The notes beneath the pieces are model-generated. The model worked only from the letters and a program-made list of their open reading frames with translations, was not told where the DNA came from and ran no database searches. Below are positions 37,111 through 50,743 of a stretch of 64,000 bases of DNA, piece after piece (position 1 is the first letter of the stretch; each line of letters begins with the position of its first letter). The DNA lies in contig NC_134367.1 of assembly GCF_035582795.1 (NCBI RefSeq), positions 52,049,562-52,113,561 on the forward strand, given 5' to 3'. This stretch comes from Mycteria americana. Lineage: Eukaryota; Chordata; Aves; Ciconiiformes; Ciconiidae. Made by a program: the position numbers and the translations under genes.

Positions 37111-38186
37111 TCTGTGAAGGAGCACATAAAGATGGCTTGTCCTGTCCCACCCATCCAGAGCCATAGAATTACAAAAGCACATTGTAAAGCACTGGGGGAG
37201 AGGGACAAAATAAAGTTGCACAACTTCTGGCACAACTTTGGGGTGTTGTCTTTTCAAACTTTTTTTTTTTCAGTGTAGCTGTGAAGATGTAGCGAATGGC
37301 AGATGTTGAAATCTAGACTTTTATTACTAGGAACTGCATGGCTGGGTTCAGATTTCCTCGTGTTCTGTGATTCATTGGTCATAAGCAGCGAAGCATGAAG
37401 CCACTCGGCTGTAACAGTGGCCACATCTGTCCTGTCTGACGTGAGCAGGGTGGCACGGTTGTAGAGTTTGTGACAGCTAGAGACGAGGAGCATCTTGTCC
37501 TGCACACAGAGCCAGGAGCTGTTCCTGCCACCACTTCCACAGCACAACAGCCAATGGACCATTTTCTTCTTTCCAGCTCTCCACATTACCAAGCTGCAGC
37601 TTTTGATCATTTTTCTTTTCTGGGTTTCTGCTCTTTTGGAGGCTTCCGCTGTCCCAGTAGAAAAGGGGTCCAGCTCTGCTGGGTTAGCTGACCGCATGAG
37701 TTTGCTGTCCCCATTTTGGGAACATCATACATACAGTGGCATGGGTGCTGAGATCTGTGCACTCTTTAGAGGAGGAATGGCCTCAGCTAGTAATAAGTGA
37801 ACCAAGTTACAGAGCCCTGCTTTAGAGAGGTATATACATCTGAAAGCCTTCTGAATGTTGATTGTAATAAAAAAGGCAAATATCTTGTGTTAGATATAAA
37901 AAAATAAACAAAATAAACTTTATTAAGTCTTTTGAGTAAGGCCACGTTTATAGATTCAGTGTTTTTACCTTCGAAGCAAGTGGCAAAACGCCAGTGTATT
38001 TTTAGGGGTCAGCATAGGTCAGGGTAGGCACAGTTCTGACCTTGCATGGGTTGCAAGTCAGAAGCAGCTCCAGACATGATTTAGTCCAGAAAAAGAAAAA
38101 GGAGAATGGTCCCCTAAAGTATTTAAAGACTTTGTCACCTGTATGTAAATTATTTCTGCGTTTCCTTTTTTTCCCTTTCCTTGCAG

Positions 38187-38380
38187 TTATTTGTCGAGGT
38201 ACTGATAGAAGACCCTGTGCTGGCGCAAGAGATTTCTCTGTCACTATTAGAGGTGGGAGCAGACGAAGAAAAAAAGATAGGCAGAGAAAACCAGCTCTTC
38301 ATCCTGGGTTCCTTCTCCATGCTCCTGGAGCTTGCCACGCTCCGCCATCGGCTGACAGAGGTGGCAACAGAGAGTGCGTG
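38187..38380 (+). CDS. CCDC162: CCDC162 exon (GADEEKKIGRENQLFIL)
   Basis: From a CTTGCAG acceptor, 64 open codons plus two bases read LFVEVLIEDPVLAQEISLSL, GADEEKKIGRENQLFILG and LLELATLRHRLTEVATESA, ending TG/GTAGCC in phase 2. Joining to the G at 42528 makes Trp (TGG), after which the next exon continues in frame. The family reads E-IVEDPLLVREIALSLMESAADEEKK. Intact. Confidence 0.83.
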
Positions 38381-38949
38381 GTAGCCAGGTTAGTGGGTCA
38401 GTAGTGCTGGCTTAGCTATGGTGACCTCCGAGAGGAGTGGATTGTAGGGAAAAAGTAACTTCTTTCAAACAGACCATCTACTGTAGTTGGAAAAAAAAAC
38501 ACAGAGAGAGGGAGAGCGCCTGCATTTGTGTTGTGGGAGGTGTTTTTGCTTGTTATGTGGAGATGGAGTCTACCTGGGGTTTGCAGATGTTCATTAGTTT
38601 CAAAAGTTGAGGCCACGCTGCTCCTCAAAGCTTAACAGGAGAGGCCCTTTCCCAGTGAAAATACAGAAATTCTGTCAAAAGGAGGAGGAGCAGGAGGAAT
38701 TCAGTGATCGAATGAACACAAAGATGCCTTCTTCTGCAGAGTTTCACACAGACGATTATTTTAACTGCCTTCTTATGAAAAGTAGTGCAATATAAGAGAC
38801 GGCACACAAGAAGTACAAGCTTTGTTCACCACCAGAGGTAGGAAAGCGTAAAAATTGTTCTGGCTATGCTGATCCTTAAAATGATAATGAAATAATCTAC
38901 ACAAGGGAAGTCAGTGTCATGCATTTACGGAGTTATCAGCTGGAAGAGA

Positions 38950-39960
38950 TGACAATTTGTACAGGAAGACAAAGAAGATAAGGACTGAGCTAATGGGGAG
39001 ACTACAAAGGGTAGTGTTGAACTACTGGCTTGGAGGCAGGTTATTGGTGAAATTCCTATTGTTCAGCTCCATATTACTTGACATTTTTATTAATGATCTC
39101 AGTAGAAAACACAAGAGGGTGTTATTAAATTCAGGACATTGTAGTGCTGGCAGATAAAACTGATAGGGAAAATAAATGGAGTATCTTACAGGAAGAACTC
39201 ACGGTTCTAAGGACCGGAGTAGTAGAAAGGAGATAAGCATCAATAACACAAAGTTTAAGGTTCTGCATAATAATAGGAAATTCTCCTGTGGACTTTGAAC
39301 GCATTAGTTGGAAGCAACAGAGGAGGAAAAAGAACTGGGTGTATAGCTGGCCATGGGATGATTGTAAAGTGCCAACACATCGCAACCGTGGCGGGGGGAA
39401 AGCCGTTATATTTTACTGTGAATCAGGCAATGAGTTTTGTAACCAGTAGAGGGAGGGAGAATTGATGCCGTGTACACGATTCTGGTGAGGCCTTGCCTGG
39501 GTTATTATGTATAATTTGGAGATTTGTGTTCAGGCAAGATAAATTCATATTGGAGTGGGAGCAAAGATGATCTAATAGCATGCTGAGGGGAAATAGAGAA
39601 CGCATTTTACAAAAGCAAATGAAATATCTTGGCTTGTTTATCCTAGCAAAATGAAGGCTGAGAGAAGATAAGATTGTTCTCTATAAATACACCAGGAAGA
39701 TAAGCACTGGGAGCGGAGAGGAGCTATTTAAGCTAAAGGCCAATTTTGGCAGCAGAACAAATGGATCTAATCACTGTGAATAAATTTAAGATGGAAATTA
39801 AAAGAGGATTTCTAAGAATCAGACAACAAAGTTCTGGAAGGGAAAGAGCAAAGGGTAGAAAACTAGCAGTTTTAAAATGGGGCTTGATTGACTTATGAAA
39901 AGGATTTGTGGGACATGATTGCTTGCAATAGCAAAGTTGGGTGTGTAGGATAGATGACAT
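38950..39960 (+). mobile_element. Old CR1/L3-like LINE fragment (RT to 3' end)
   Basis: Degraded reverse-transcriptase-like sequence is visible (SILLDIFINDLSRKHKRVLL, then DKTDRENK-W), followed by the C-terminal LINE region on DNA around 39700-39830 (GAGCTATTTAAGCTAAAGGC, GAACAAATGGATC, GAATAAATTTAAGATGGAAA) and a 3' region ending near TAGATGACATTCC. Many frameshifts and stops mark it as ancient. Boundaries are approximate. Confidence 0.7.
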
Positions 39961-42527
39961 TCCAGTTGTGGTTTTTCTTTGTCTTAAGCCTTTCTCTAGC
40001 TTTCCTCTTGAAAATTTACAGTCTGTATCAAAAAGTCAGCAGCATTTATTTTCAGCAGTTGAAAACCTAGGCATCTTTAAGATATGTGAGCCACAACCAT
40101 TCAACTTAGTTTGGTGGAAAACCTAATTTTCTGCCACAACTCTTTTCCATTAAAATAAGAACTTCTTCAACTCTCATTTGATATCTGGAACTTTCTTGGG
40201 CAAACTAACAAACAGGTTAATTTACTTCAACCCGAGCAATTCCATGAAGCAAGAAGGTCTCCTTTCTTGCTAATTTGTGTTTCTTATTTGGATACTCAGC
40301 TTTCTAATAAAATACAGATTCTAGTTAAACTTCTTCCACTGGTTGAGTTATCTCTGTGTTCCTTCATTCATACACATACATACATACACACTCATATATT
40401 TTCTGGTAATTAATAAGGGGTAAGGTTAGATTGCAACTTTTCACTTATCTGAAAAGTCAATATCCAATCACTTTGTTTTTCATTAAACATGTAGGAACTT
40501 AATGCCTTGAAAGCCCTGTCTCTGTGTCAGATTTCATTAATATTCACCAACTGATTTAAAAATTATCCAGAGGAGACAGATGAGCAGACCAGATCGTCGC
40601 ATGGCTGCATTTCTTTTGGGAACAGGGCTAAGAGGACATACTCATCTGAGGTGACATCCTTAGAAATCCCTGAAAAAATAGCAGTAAATTGTCATTTTCC
40701 AGGATGGGAATTCAGTGGAAAATTATGACAAAAAATAAGACCTCATGATGCATATGTAAGGCCATTAAGCATAACATTATCTTAATTTAATAGAAGATGG
40801 TTAAGTCAGTCTAAATACCAGTATAAACCTATATAGTTTATTTAATGTGACATTTTGAGGTGCTATATTTACATCTCCTTTTGATGTGATGAAGATCACA
40901 GTTCATTATAATATGAACAGTTAGAGAATCAGATTCAGACTGAAACATCAGAAAGGTTAGTAACCTTTTTTCCTGCTAAGCAGAGTAAAATTAAGAGAGT
41001 GCACCTACGTTTGTGGATTCCTCTAACTCATACCATAGCTTCTATCAGACTTCTGGGGGGGACCTGCCAGAATTACTCCCGTTACTTGACTGCCTCTCCA
41101 TTCCTTGAGTGGAAGGTCATTCACATCTAAAAGTACACATTTACGTTGTATGCGCTGTTCCTTACAGCCCTTGCTGCTTCTCTTTGTTCCTCAGTGTTCC
41201 TCACTCCTCAGTTCCACTGTATTCCTCGTCTACCATCTGATGAAAAGGGACATCATTGGTAGAATAGTAGAGCTAGACAGTGCAGCTTTAGTCTGAATTT
41301 TGCTTCTTTCTGGTTTTGACACAGCCACCTTTTTAATACCTGTTCTTTTTCTCTGTTTTTCCCCTTTACATACTACTAATAAACTGATTTGTGTGCTGAT
41401 GTCTGTTCTGTATAGGCTATTCATATTCTATACTGGTCAACTAAGAGCAACATTTATAATAATTACACAGAGCTTTTTGTTTTAAGACCTTAGAGTTGAT
41501 TTTGGCTGTGCTCCATATGATTATTGATTGATGCTCATGGTGCCTTTCATATATTATTTTGTCTTCTCCCCTTTTCTTTCCCTTACTTTGCAGGCACAGA
41601 ATGCTACCTGACTTTAAAGGACTAAGAGCTATGTCTACTAGGTCTTATTTGTGTCTTTATCACATTTTCACAACATAGCTTCTCTGTAACCTCATTTCTT
41701 GACTGATAAAACACCTGCCTTAGATGTTAGGAGGAAGCAAGGTCGTATCTTATTCGTTTGCAGTCTGCATCAAAAAGTCAGCGTCTTTCTTTTTAGCATC
41801 TTCTTACACTATATGAGAAGAGCCATCACAGGCCAGATCAGGGTTTCTGTGGTCTTGCATCTGAAGGAGTGCAGTGATGGATCCATAGGGAGGGATTACA
41901 AAAAGCAGGACGGTGCCCAACTTCCGACACTCGGTGCTTTAGAGATTTCCTGAGCCAGTGGTTGCATCTAGCCCATGTGCTTACTGTCTGCAGATGGACT
42001 GCCCTCATAATTTATTATATAGGGGAGGTTGTATTGGAGTTGTGCCATACTGGGGGCTTCTAGAATAAATGTTTCTTAAGTTATGAAGTCACGGTTTTAA
42101 TAGTAATAATGTGTGTGAGCTCTGCTTGTCTATTGAAGCTTCCTCTCTGGCAGACAGTCCTCTTCCCAATTTCTAGTCTAAAATAATATTCTTCCTCTCT
42201 CTGCCAAATGCAGTCCTCTCTAAATAGGAACATTTAGCATATTTCCCTTGATTTTCCCTTATGACATTGTAGACTCGCAACTTATTGTCCTTTGTAAGTG
42301 CTGTCCGTGTCAATCGAATGGACGATACTAAGCAGCCACCAGCTATCTGGGTACAACACTTGTTTGCTTCTTATCCATCATACTATTTCAGATGCCAAGA
42401 AATGTTTCAAATTGAATGCAGATGTCTCATCGAAATGAACCTGATAGATGTAAGTTTCTAGATGTGCATTGCTTACAGCAGGAAGACAGTTAATTTTTCA
42501 AATGCATCCATGGGGTTTTGTTTCTAG

Positions 42528-42683
42528 GTTTGACAAGGCTTTTGCAATGGAAGCAGGTTTTGAGGAGTTCCATTTGTACCTGAGGCCCGTGCACTTCGAA
42601 TCTGCATCTCACAGGGAGAAAGCAGACCACCTCCTACCAATATTCATTGCATCTCTCCTGGAAGATGACAGCTGTGTTGACAA
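42528..42683 (+). CDS. CCDC162: CCDC162 exon (FEEFHLYLRPVHFE)
   Basis: After TTTCTAG one base completes Trp, then 51 open codons read FDKAFAMEAGFEEFHLYLRP, VHFESASHREKADH and LLEDDSCVD, ending with AA before GTAGAC (phase 2). It matches the family FAMEMGFEEFHLYLRPVHFE-ASHKEKAD and LLEDDSRVD. The donor is only moderate; read through, the next codon is TAG. The next family segment (YTPTSLVLS-like) was not found downstream. Confidence 0.82.
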
Positions 42684-43279
42684 GTAGACTGAACTTTTTT
42701 TGTGTTTCACAGGGCACAGTCTCTTTCGATTGGATGGGATCAAGCCCTTAGTCTGCTTAGGCTCACTTATAAGCCACAAAAACTTCAGTGTGTGAAATAC
42801 ATAAAATTATTCAGGCAGAAAATGTAAAATGCTGCATGATTTGTTTTCTTTTTGTATAGAGTCTGGGACTGAATAATGCTAATTTAAAGCTGTTGAGCAG
42901 TGAAAGCAAGGAGACTCCAAATTTGTGTGGAACGCTGGCAATTTTGGGACTAAAGTGCATTTTCTTTCAAAGCGAGAGATGCCTATAATGGGGCTGGCCT
43001 GAAAGTGATTGCCCCAAACCCCATAGGTAGCAAAATGGGACCTCAAAAACTGTGGTGAATAAAGTCCTTATTCTGAGCACAAAGAAGGCTTGTTCTCCTA
43101 GAGTTCTACTGCACTTCATAAAGTGGCATCTTTGATCTTTGTTTATCAACTCAGTGGCTACTAGCCCCAATCTCTGCGGAAGGAAAAGGCTATTTATTAT
43201 CTTCCCTTTTCCCCTGGGGAAAGTGATTGGAACATGCAGATTTTACATTTGCTTTGATTTACTTTTTAAAGAGTTGGTA

Positions 43280-43335
43280 AATATATGTGTGTGTATACAC
43301 ACACATAAATACACCAGTTAGTGTGTGTGTGCCTG
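43280..43335 (+). repeat. TG/CA microsatellite
   Basis: The stretch contains TATATGTGTGTGTATACACAC and then GTGTGTGTGTG. It is a short compound dinucleotide repeat with a self-complementary core. Confidence 0.75.
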
Positions 43336-44351
43336 TGTATCTTTTAGATCAAGGTTTATGAGAAAGAAAGGAAATAACCTGTGAATTCTCTTACTAGATT
43401 CAGGGAGAGCACCCTGTCAGTCGAGGGCAGTAGGGCTCCCTTCCCACCTGTATATATACCACCTGCAGTCCCATGCTGTTGTTTGCATCCTATTCACTTG
43501 TATACACTCTAGCCTGCTGTGAAAATTGGGCTGTTCCAAACAAGTTTAGCAATTGCAAGCAACCTGGAATGAAACTTCAGCTGCTAATTGAATTGAGGCA
43601 GTGGTGGACGTGGTGGCTTCTCTCCTGGTTGTCTTTCTCTGAGTGATAATATGATTAAGTCTACTGTTTTATAATTCTCTTCATAAAATTGCACTGAAAA
43701 TTTGATCGTTAATGTGGCCTAATCCAGGAATCCTTACTGGGATGGAACTCTTTAAGTCAGCAGAGTTTTGTCCGAGGAACTTTGTTAAATAAAGCAGGAT
43801 GCCTGTGTGTGGCTGTATGCACACATAGTAACAACCTTTGGTGTAGAGAGTTCTGTAATGAAAGAAAATGACCTTACTCTTCAATGCTATTTTGCATACT
43901 TAGTCCTTTCCTCTATGTACAAGTGCATCAAAACAGTACCACAGACCGCCAGGCCGTGGAGATTTCTTCTTTAAAGCTCTCCGCAAAGTCTTCTTGCCAT
44001 CAACTTGGTCATGACCAGTACTCTGCAGCAGGGTGGCATGTAATTAAAACTTTGCCAAGGAAAAACAAGTATGTTTTATTTGGTATCAACTCCTTTCCCA
44101 GCCTGTTTGCACTCGGCTGCGCTGTCTGGCACTGTCCTGTTCTACAGAGTAGAGCTGAGAATACAACTCAGTAAATACAAATGAATGAAATGTTTTCTTG
44201 ATCTCTACATTTAGTCATGTTTCAATGATAACAACGTATACAAATATAATAGAACGCTCTCCCTTATCCCTCCTTTCATTAAATTAAGCTGCTGAAGTAC
44301 TATGAGACAGAGAGCAATGTCTGTAAAGTAACCTGTCTTTTAAACGGCAGA

Positions 44352-44517
44352 GGAAATACCTAACACATTGTTTTTCCTCTCCTTGTGTCCATCTGGAATA
44401 AGGAACATGCAACTTATCCTGGCCTGTCAGGTCATTCAGAAAAATGCTCTTTTGGCAGCTGTTCAGCAAGCCTCCTTTTGTTACTTGGTCCAGCCTCCCC
44501 AGACCCTGGACATAAAG
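44352..44517 (+). pseudogene. CCDC162: CCDC162 exon (LACQVIQKNALLAAVQQASF), 5' part uncertain
   Basis: From 44392 the frame SGIRNMQLILACQVIQKNAL, LAAVQQASFCYLVQPPQ, TLDIK is clear and ends in phase 0 at AAAG/GTTAGC. It matches the family SGVENLQVTLACQ--QKNALL-AVQQASFCY. Upstream of 44392 the expected KFSFRTKEAIFQLL-like stretch is only hinted at, in other frames (for example LSFKRQRKYL), so the 5' end of the exon is probably frameshifted. The start given is one of two AG positions near 44350. Confidence 0.72.
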
Positions 44518-47500
44518 GTTAGCAGCATCTTCTTCCTCCCGTTGCACTAGTAATAATGGGTTTTGCCAGACTTAGCCCAAAGAGGGTGCCTGTTAATTCT
44601 GCTTATAATCAATGGGATGGCAGTCCTGCGCAACACTTGGAACGGCATCACTGATGCCTGCAGGATCTGCAGTGATTGTGTATTAGCATATGACATAAAA
44701 ATAAATGGTGTCACATCAGTGATTTATTTAAAGTCTATTAGTTGGGTAAGTGATGAAGCATAGCTAAAAATATACCTCAAGAGAGGACTGAAAGAGGTTG
44801 GAGATGAATTGGATTCAAAAGGCATGGGTGAAATCTTATAGCCTGTGGTATGCAGTAAGGCTAGCAATCACAAACTGACCTTGAAATATGCATTCTTCTG
44901 GGACGGTGAAACCATCAGTTCCTGCCGCTTTCATTTGTCCTGTCTTCTGAAAACAGAAGTATGGTCAACACTATTTGCAATGGGAAACATTCATGTCAGC
45001 CTAATGCCATAATGTTTGTTCAAAAGCTACCTGCCAGGGCCACCAAGCCATTACTGTTCCTTGTCTTACATTTGGCTTTTTTTTTTTCATCCTGTGTTTA
45101 ATATACGGCACTCAGGAGCTGCCCTTGCTTCATACATGCTAAATTGTTGTAGGGCTCCGAGTTGCATTTTCTTACGCAGCTGTTGTGTCTCTTCCAGAGA
45201 CAGCTGCATTACAGTGATGAGCTAAGTGACCTCGTATGCAATTTTGAATTCATAAGCAAATAGAGATTCTTTAGGGCTTGTCTTGCCTTCTCTGGGCTTG
45301 TATTGACATCTCTTTCCACGTTCCTTAGGACACCCCATCCCTCCCCCCTCAGCCCCCTCTTGCATCCCCGACGCTCCCCGTGCTCAGTCCCTTGGCACCA
45401 GGCAGTATCCTCAGCTCATTCCTGTGTATGGGAAGTGCCCCTGTTTTGCTGCCTCGCTGGGCAAGAAGCACTGCGTTTTGCGGCAGGTTCGGAGCCGTGC
45501 ACGGGCTGACTGCCTGGCTGTCACGCTGGGAGCCCAGCTGGCCGCTGCCTCCTGGGAGCTGAGCGAGCCAAGCAAAATGGCTAGGGATCAAACTCTCCTT
45601 GCCTTTTCCCTGAGCAGGGGGTTCTCCTCACTAGCTGAATGCTGATTTTGCAAAACTGGAAGGAGCTTTATACCCTTGAGAACTTCTGTTCTCATGTCAA
45701 ATGTATTTAAAATCAGTCAGAGGTTTCACAAGTTGTTAGAGGTGGGTTGAACCAGCTAAGGGAATGAGGCTAAAACATTTCCTGTGTGACACCGGTTTCT
45801 TTGTGAGTTTAAAAACGAAAAGTAGATGTTATCGTGACTCCCCATTGTCTCATTTTGGGCCACTCAGAGCTGCAGTGTGGGGAGGGGAGGGAAAAACGTC
45901 TCATGCAGCTGTGACTTGCAAGCTTCTGAGCATGAATTGCTGTCCCTAGAGCAGTGTCCTATACACTTTCTTTCCTTACACCGCAGGTGAATGTAAGGGG
46001 GGTCCTAGGGCCAACGCTCACCCCAGAGACTGTCAACTGCACCAGAACAAACTTGTTTCACCACTGCATGGTTTGCATCCTGTCCCAACACGAGCAGGAC
46101 AGTGATTCTGCACCCTACAGCTGAGATCCATTGGCCCAAACAAGCTGATATCCTGACGGCCCACCAGAAAAAAGCTTAGTCTCGTGTGGACAGAGCCACC
46201 TGCTTGCTGCTGAGCAGGAACCCTTCCCACCACTGATCTCGTGCAACTTTTGGCAGCACACGGGCCATGTCCCAGGGAGCTGCTGCACTCTGCAGCCACG
46301 TGGTGGGCACCCAGGTGTTGGCAGCTGGATGGCCAACTGTGCAGGCTCCCAGGGCTGGCCATGCTCTAGTTCATCCCAGAGGCTGGTTTCCATTCCCTCT
46401 CACAGAGAAGTCTGAGATTCCCTGTCCTCATTTCTAATCAGATCCTGCAGCACTGAAATCCTCAGGGGAACTGAGCAACCTCGGTTTCTTTCCCAAATTG
46501 ATCCTCTGCGCTGCCATCCAAAGCGCTAGTGTTGTGTGTCTCTGCTGATAACCATGAGTAGTCTTACTCTGGAAATAGCTCTTCATCCCCCAGTTGAAAA
46601 GGATTGATCTTCCAAACATTTGGAGCTCCTTCACTGTCTAAATGCTGAATGGTTGCTTTTCCACAGAATGGCAGCGACTATTTTTCATTTTCAGATGTCT
46701 CTTCTCCTCTGTAAATCATTTAATGGCTGCTGCATCCATTCTGGATCAGTTTTTGCTGATTTACAGTCAGTGGGTATTAGCTAATTAATCAAACTCACAC
46801 ACAGAGGACAATTAATACAACCAACAGAGGCAGTGATAAGGAGGTCATGCATCTGTTATTCCAGATTAACATATAAAACTGGAAAAAAATCTTGTATAAC
46901 CTCCTTACATAGGAAAGGGAGATGGTTGGAGGATGTCACAGGCTGTGTCTGCACTGAGGGACCCACCAGTGCCATGGGTGGTATGGTTGCTCACCCGACA
47001 CAGGCCAAGGCCCATGGCATCTCCCTTCAGCCCATGTGAAGGAGAGCTGGTTGCATGATGCCAAGGGAGCTGTGTGCTCTGCAACACCCGCCATGGTCCG
47101 GTGGGTTGATAGCCAAGACCCATGGGCTCTGCCGTGAAGGGCACAGGCTTAACCAGCCTAGTCTCACCGTGCAATAAGCCCTCACGCAGACCAGCCTGTT
47201 TAATACTGGTCTAGGACCTTCAGAATGGCAAACTCCCATGTATTTGTAACCCCAGTGCTCAACTTTTCTATACTGACTTTGTTTATAGGCTGAAATATTT
47301 CTCAAGAACGAAGACACGGCTCCTGCCTGCCCATTTACTTCTAAGGCAGTTGCTGACCACTGTTTGTATAATACAAGTGGTATGTTCCCTGTGCTCAGCC
47401 AAGCAGGAAGAATTGTTCTCTGGGCAAGAAGTCCATTTTCTACTACAACAGAGCAAAGGTGTTCTTTGGTAGATCCATCTGCAAGCTGGCACTAAGCCCA

Positions 47501-48195
47501 GTTAGTAGTACTTAGTTAGGAGAAGGAACTCAACTCTCAAAACACGGTGCCTTTTTCCCATTTTGGTCTTTCCCTTTCCTACTATATGCAAAAGACAACA
47601 GCTCTCCTTGATTTGCAGGGGAATAGTGTGCTTTTTTAGCTCCTCTGGACTTCCAAGTGCCTGCGCCACTTTTGAAATATGACTTCAAGAACTTGGAAAA
47701 GTACCACTTGTTCCTACTTGAAAATTAGCATTATTTTTATATAAATATGCAGAAATTTCTGAGGTTCCTTCATACCAGGAGCCACTGGGACTTAAATAGG
47801 TGGTGTGGGGGGGATGGGTGTAGTTTCTTGTGTTCGTGGGGAGGCAAACTGATTTTCCAGACAAGTGATCTAGATATACAATTATTTGTACATATTTGAA
47901 AATGGGAATATCTGGGAATATTCATATTTTATTTGCAGCTGACTGAATGTTGAGAACGTTGTCTGATTTATAAATGGGGTACTGCCTCTGAGTCTGCTGC
48001 CGCTACAGTTTCATTATGCCTGTGCTCAATGAGAAATGGTTTTTTTCTGTGACTTTCAATGATTCCAGTGAATTATTATATCATAAAGCTGGGGTAAATG
48101 AAAGCATACAGAATTGCAGATAGGCATTGATTTAGTAGGAAGAGCTGCCAGTCTTTATGAAACCAAGCACAGAATTGATATTCATGATATTTTAG
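44518..48195 (+). other. Intron with unidentified GC-rich segments
   Basis: The flanking exons join in phase 0, so none is missing. The GC-rich stretches 45330-45600, 45990-46400 and 46900-47200 carry overlapping chance frames on both strands. They may be old repeats, but I could not name a family. Confidence 0.5.
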
Positions 48196-48350
48196 GAAGG
48201 AAATGTAAGCCTAACAAGTCGCAGCAGTTCAGCAAGTGGAAGAAATTCAGTGTCTGGGAGTGAAACAGAGGATCAGCTGCTGCAAGCAACCACACTGGCC
48301 ACTTCATTTTCTCCTGGGCATTCTCCAGGTTTACTCTGTACCATTAAAAG
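48196..48350 (+). CDS. CCDC162: CCDC162 Ser-rich linker exon
   Basis: From a GATATTTTAG acceptor, 51 open codons plus two bases read EGNVSLTSRSSSASGRNSVS, GSETEDQLLQATTLATSF and LLCTIK. The last bases AG join the G of the next exon to give Arg, producing TIKRPPEAFVSIQ, the family's RR-PEAFVSIQLEK junction. The phases on both sides (0 and 2) fit exactly. Similarity within this linker is low, as expected for a Ser-rich loop. Confidence 0.72.
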
Positions 48351-49341
48351 GTATTTGTCACAGGCTGGCCAAGCCCCCTCCACTGGGTAGGGGTCAGTCT
48401 GGCGCACGTGCGAATCCCGAGCGCTACCTGCTTTACATTGCGCTGGGCCTCCGCTGTGAACAGACATAGCGATGAGCGCTCGATCGTAAGGGCACGTTCC
48501 CAGAAGCCCTGTTTCTTGGTGTGAATTGGTGGTCTGAGCGTTATGGTTGTCTCACCGTACCCTGTCGATGGGGCTCCGGCTTCACGTCAAACCCCATGGA
48601 GATAACCTGGTAATTAATGGAGGAAAGCCAGATACCTCATAGGAGTTTCTAAGCATCAGTGAGTTTACAGTTGAAAACATTGCAAAATTATGACACATAA
48701 TAAGTGGGCCAGGATAAGGCCATTAAATATGACTTTGCTCCTCCTGTAGAACAGAGCTTGGTCTCGGTGCTTGTATGCCCACGTACTAGCTCCTCAGCCC
48801 CATTTTGTGGCTTTTACAGGGGGTATTGTGTACTAACGGGGTACTGGCAAGACACAGTTAGAGCAATTTTTTATATTGTTCAATGCTGATGAGCTGGAAG
48901 TCGAGCACAGAAAACTCTGTGCTAATTGAACAACCTGTGGTTTGAAGGTACCAACAAAAAGGCATTCAACATATCCAGCTTAGCCCAGGCAGCCTCATGG
49001 TTCCTGTTACTACCTTAATCCCAGTAGGAGGAGGTACTCTTTTTCTTTTTTTTTTTTAATAATTTGTCACTATTTCTTTCACCATTTACTTCACTTGCAC
49101 CGAAATTAAAAATAGGTAGACTGGGAGACTTTCCCCAGAGCTCATCTCATCTCTGGTAGCTGATCCACAAGATCCAGTGTATTTGTACCTGTTATATATA
49201 ACAAATGAGTAAAATGAATGTTGTTGGAGAAGCTGTGTCTAATCTGTGCCCAAGTTATTTGAGTGGTTCAGAAGGAGGTTATCAGTTTACCTTTTGAGAG
49301 GTGACTCTTCTCAGCTCCTACGCTTTTTTTTCCCTCATTAG

Positions 49342-49453
49342 GCCTCCAGAAGCTTTCGTTTCCATTCAGCTGGAGAAACGGGAACCCCAAGATAGGATGC
49401 TGAACGCTTTCATTCGAAAGAGAGAAGCATGGGGCAGCAGGCTGCAAACCCCT
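49342..49453 (+). CDS. CCDC162: CCDC162 exon (PEAFVSIQLEK)
   Basis: From a CTCATTAG acceptor, one base plus 37 open codons read PPEAFVSIQLEKREPQDRML and NAFIRKREAWGSRLQTP, ending in phase 0 at GTAAGT. It matches the family VPEAFVSIQLEK--PRDKMLN-F. Intact. Confidence 0.83.
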
Positions 49454-49869
49454 GTAAGTACGTCAGGAGGCTCCTCAGCGTTCTTGAGAGGGGCTGTTGG
49501 GTTTTGGCACTTAGGCAAAGCGGTAGCTTTGAGTTAGCGTTGTACTTACTCTGCGGTTACTATAGGGAGAAAGGTAAGCCGGTGGCAGGCGTGGAAACCC
49601 CGGCAGAGGGGAGGAGGCTGGGACGTGGACAGGGTGTGCAGGTCAGGTGTGGGGCTGCAGACGGTGGCCCGGCTCCACCGGCAGTGGTGGGAGACTCAAG
49701 CGAACCTTCTTCCACTGCACCATCTCCCGTGGCCTCCCATGGGCACAGCTGGAAGGGTCGTGACAGAGAGGTGCGTGGGAAACAGCAGCAGCCTGCAGAT
49801 ACATGGCTAACGAACGGTTGTGGATGCTAACGGGCATTGCTCCTAAACTACTTCCAGCCTAGGTAAGGA

Positions 49870-49945
49870 GGTATTCTGGCTATAGTGGCTATAAATTCTG
49901 GCTATAAATTCTGGCTATAGTGGCTAAATTCTGGCTATATAGCTA
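49870..49945 (+). repeat. Degenerate ATTCTGGCTATA tandem repeat
   Basis: Four copies of ATTCTGGCTATA, with TGGCTATAG interspersed, form an AT-rich array of about 75 bases in the intron after 49453. Copies differ in spacing, so replication slippage is likely. Confidence 0.8.
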
Positions 49946-50743
49946 TCTATGCTCATAGGTGCAGAACTGTTCTGGGCTTTTACATATGAAGCATCCAACA
50001 GTGGTCCTAGCTAGACGGACACCATGTGAGGAAGGCTCCTTTAATAAATATTTCTAGCAGTTTTGGGGTTTTTTTTACATTTTAGAAGAAGATGTGAGAG
50101 TTATAAAAAATAATAATTGTAAAGATACCATGATGGGTATAGATTTTGCCTTTTGCAAATTCCTCTTTATCCAGTGTCTAAAGGTGAGAACATGGATCCT
50201 GTATTAAACTGCTTGTGATTCTGTATCTTGGACTGAATACATTACAGGTTAGGCATGGCCTTTAAGAATTTACCAGGTAGTAAAATCAAACTCCTTCTAT
50301 ACAAACGCTTAATGGCTATTCTCTTTTTGAAATAGTCAGCATAAATTATTTAGTTTAATGTACTCATAAGCTTCTTGCCAGCTCAGTAGGTTATATGAGT
50401 GTATGAGGAAATAATGGCTAGCTGCAGACGCTTTTGGGAAATATTACAGAATTTGTGAACAAAATTATATGAAGCAGACTTGAATAAAATAATTCTGCAT
50501 TTATTTACAAGACTGCCTCAACTGTCTACTGGGTCTGGCATACTGCTTGAAATCTTTCTTGATGTTTATCCTCCTTAAAGTTTTGGAATTTCATGGTTTA
50601 GATATTTGTAATACTGTACATAATCTGGAGGGTTTTTTAGAATTATTAAGAGAAAATGTTACAAGTGTTTTGGCTTTGTTAGATTCACAGTACATGTAAG
50701 TCCTACATGATAATAATAAGAAGAAAATATTGTCTCATCATAG

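Noticed and set aside
37254..37697. Minus-strand frame of 147 codons.
   Set aside because: It overlaps competing plus-strand frames, has no similarity I can name, begins next to an old CR1 fragment, and contains a lysine run from a T-tract. Probably chance.
42273..42449. A 59-codon open frame with TTGTAG acceptor and GAT/GTAAGT donor just before the exon at 42528.
   Set aside because: The exons at 38187 and 42528 share a split Trp codon; a phase 0/0 insert between them would disrupt it. No family similarity.
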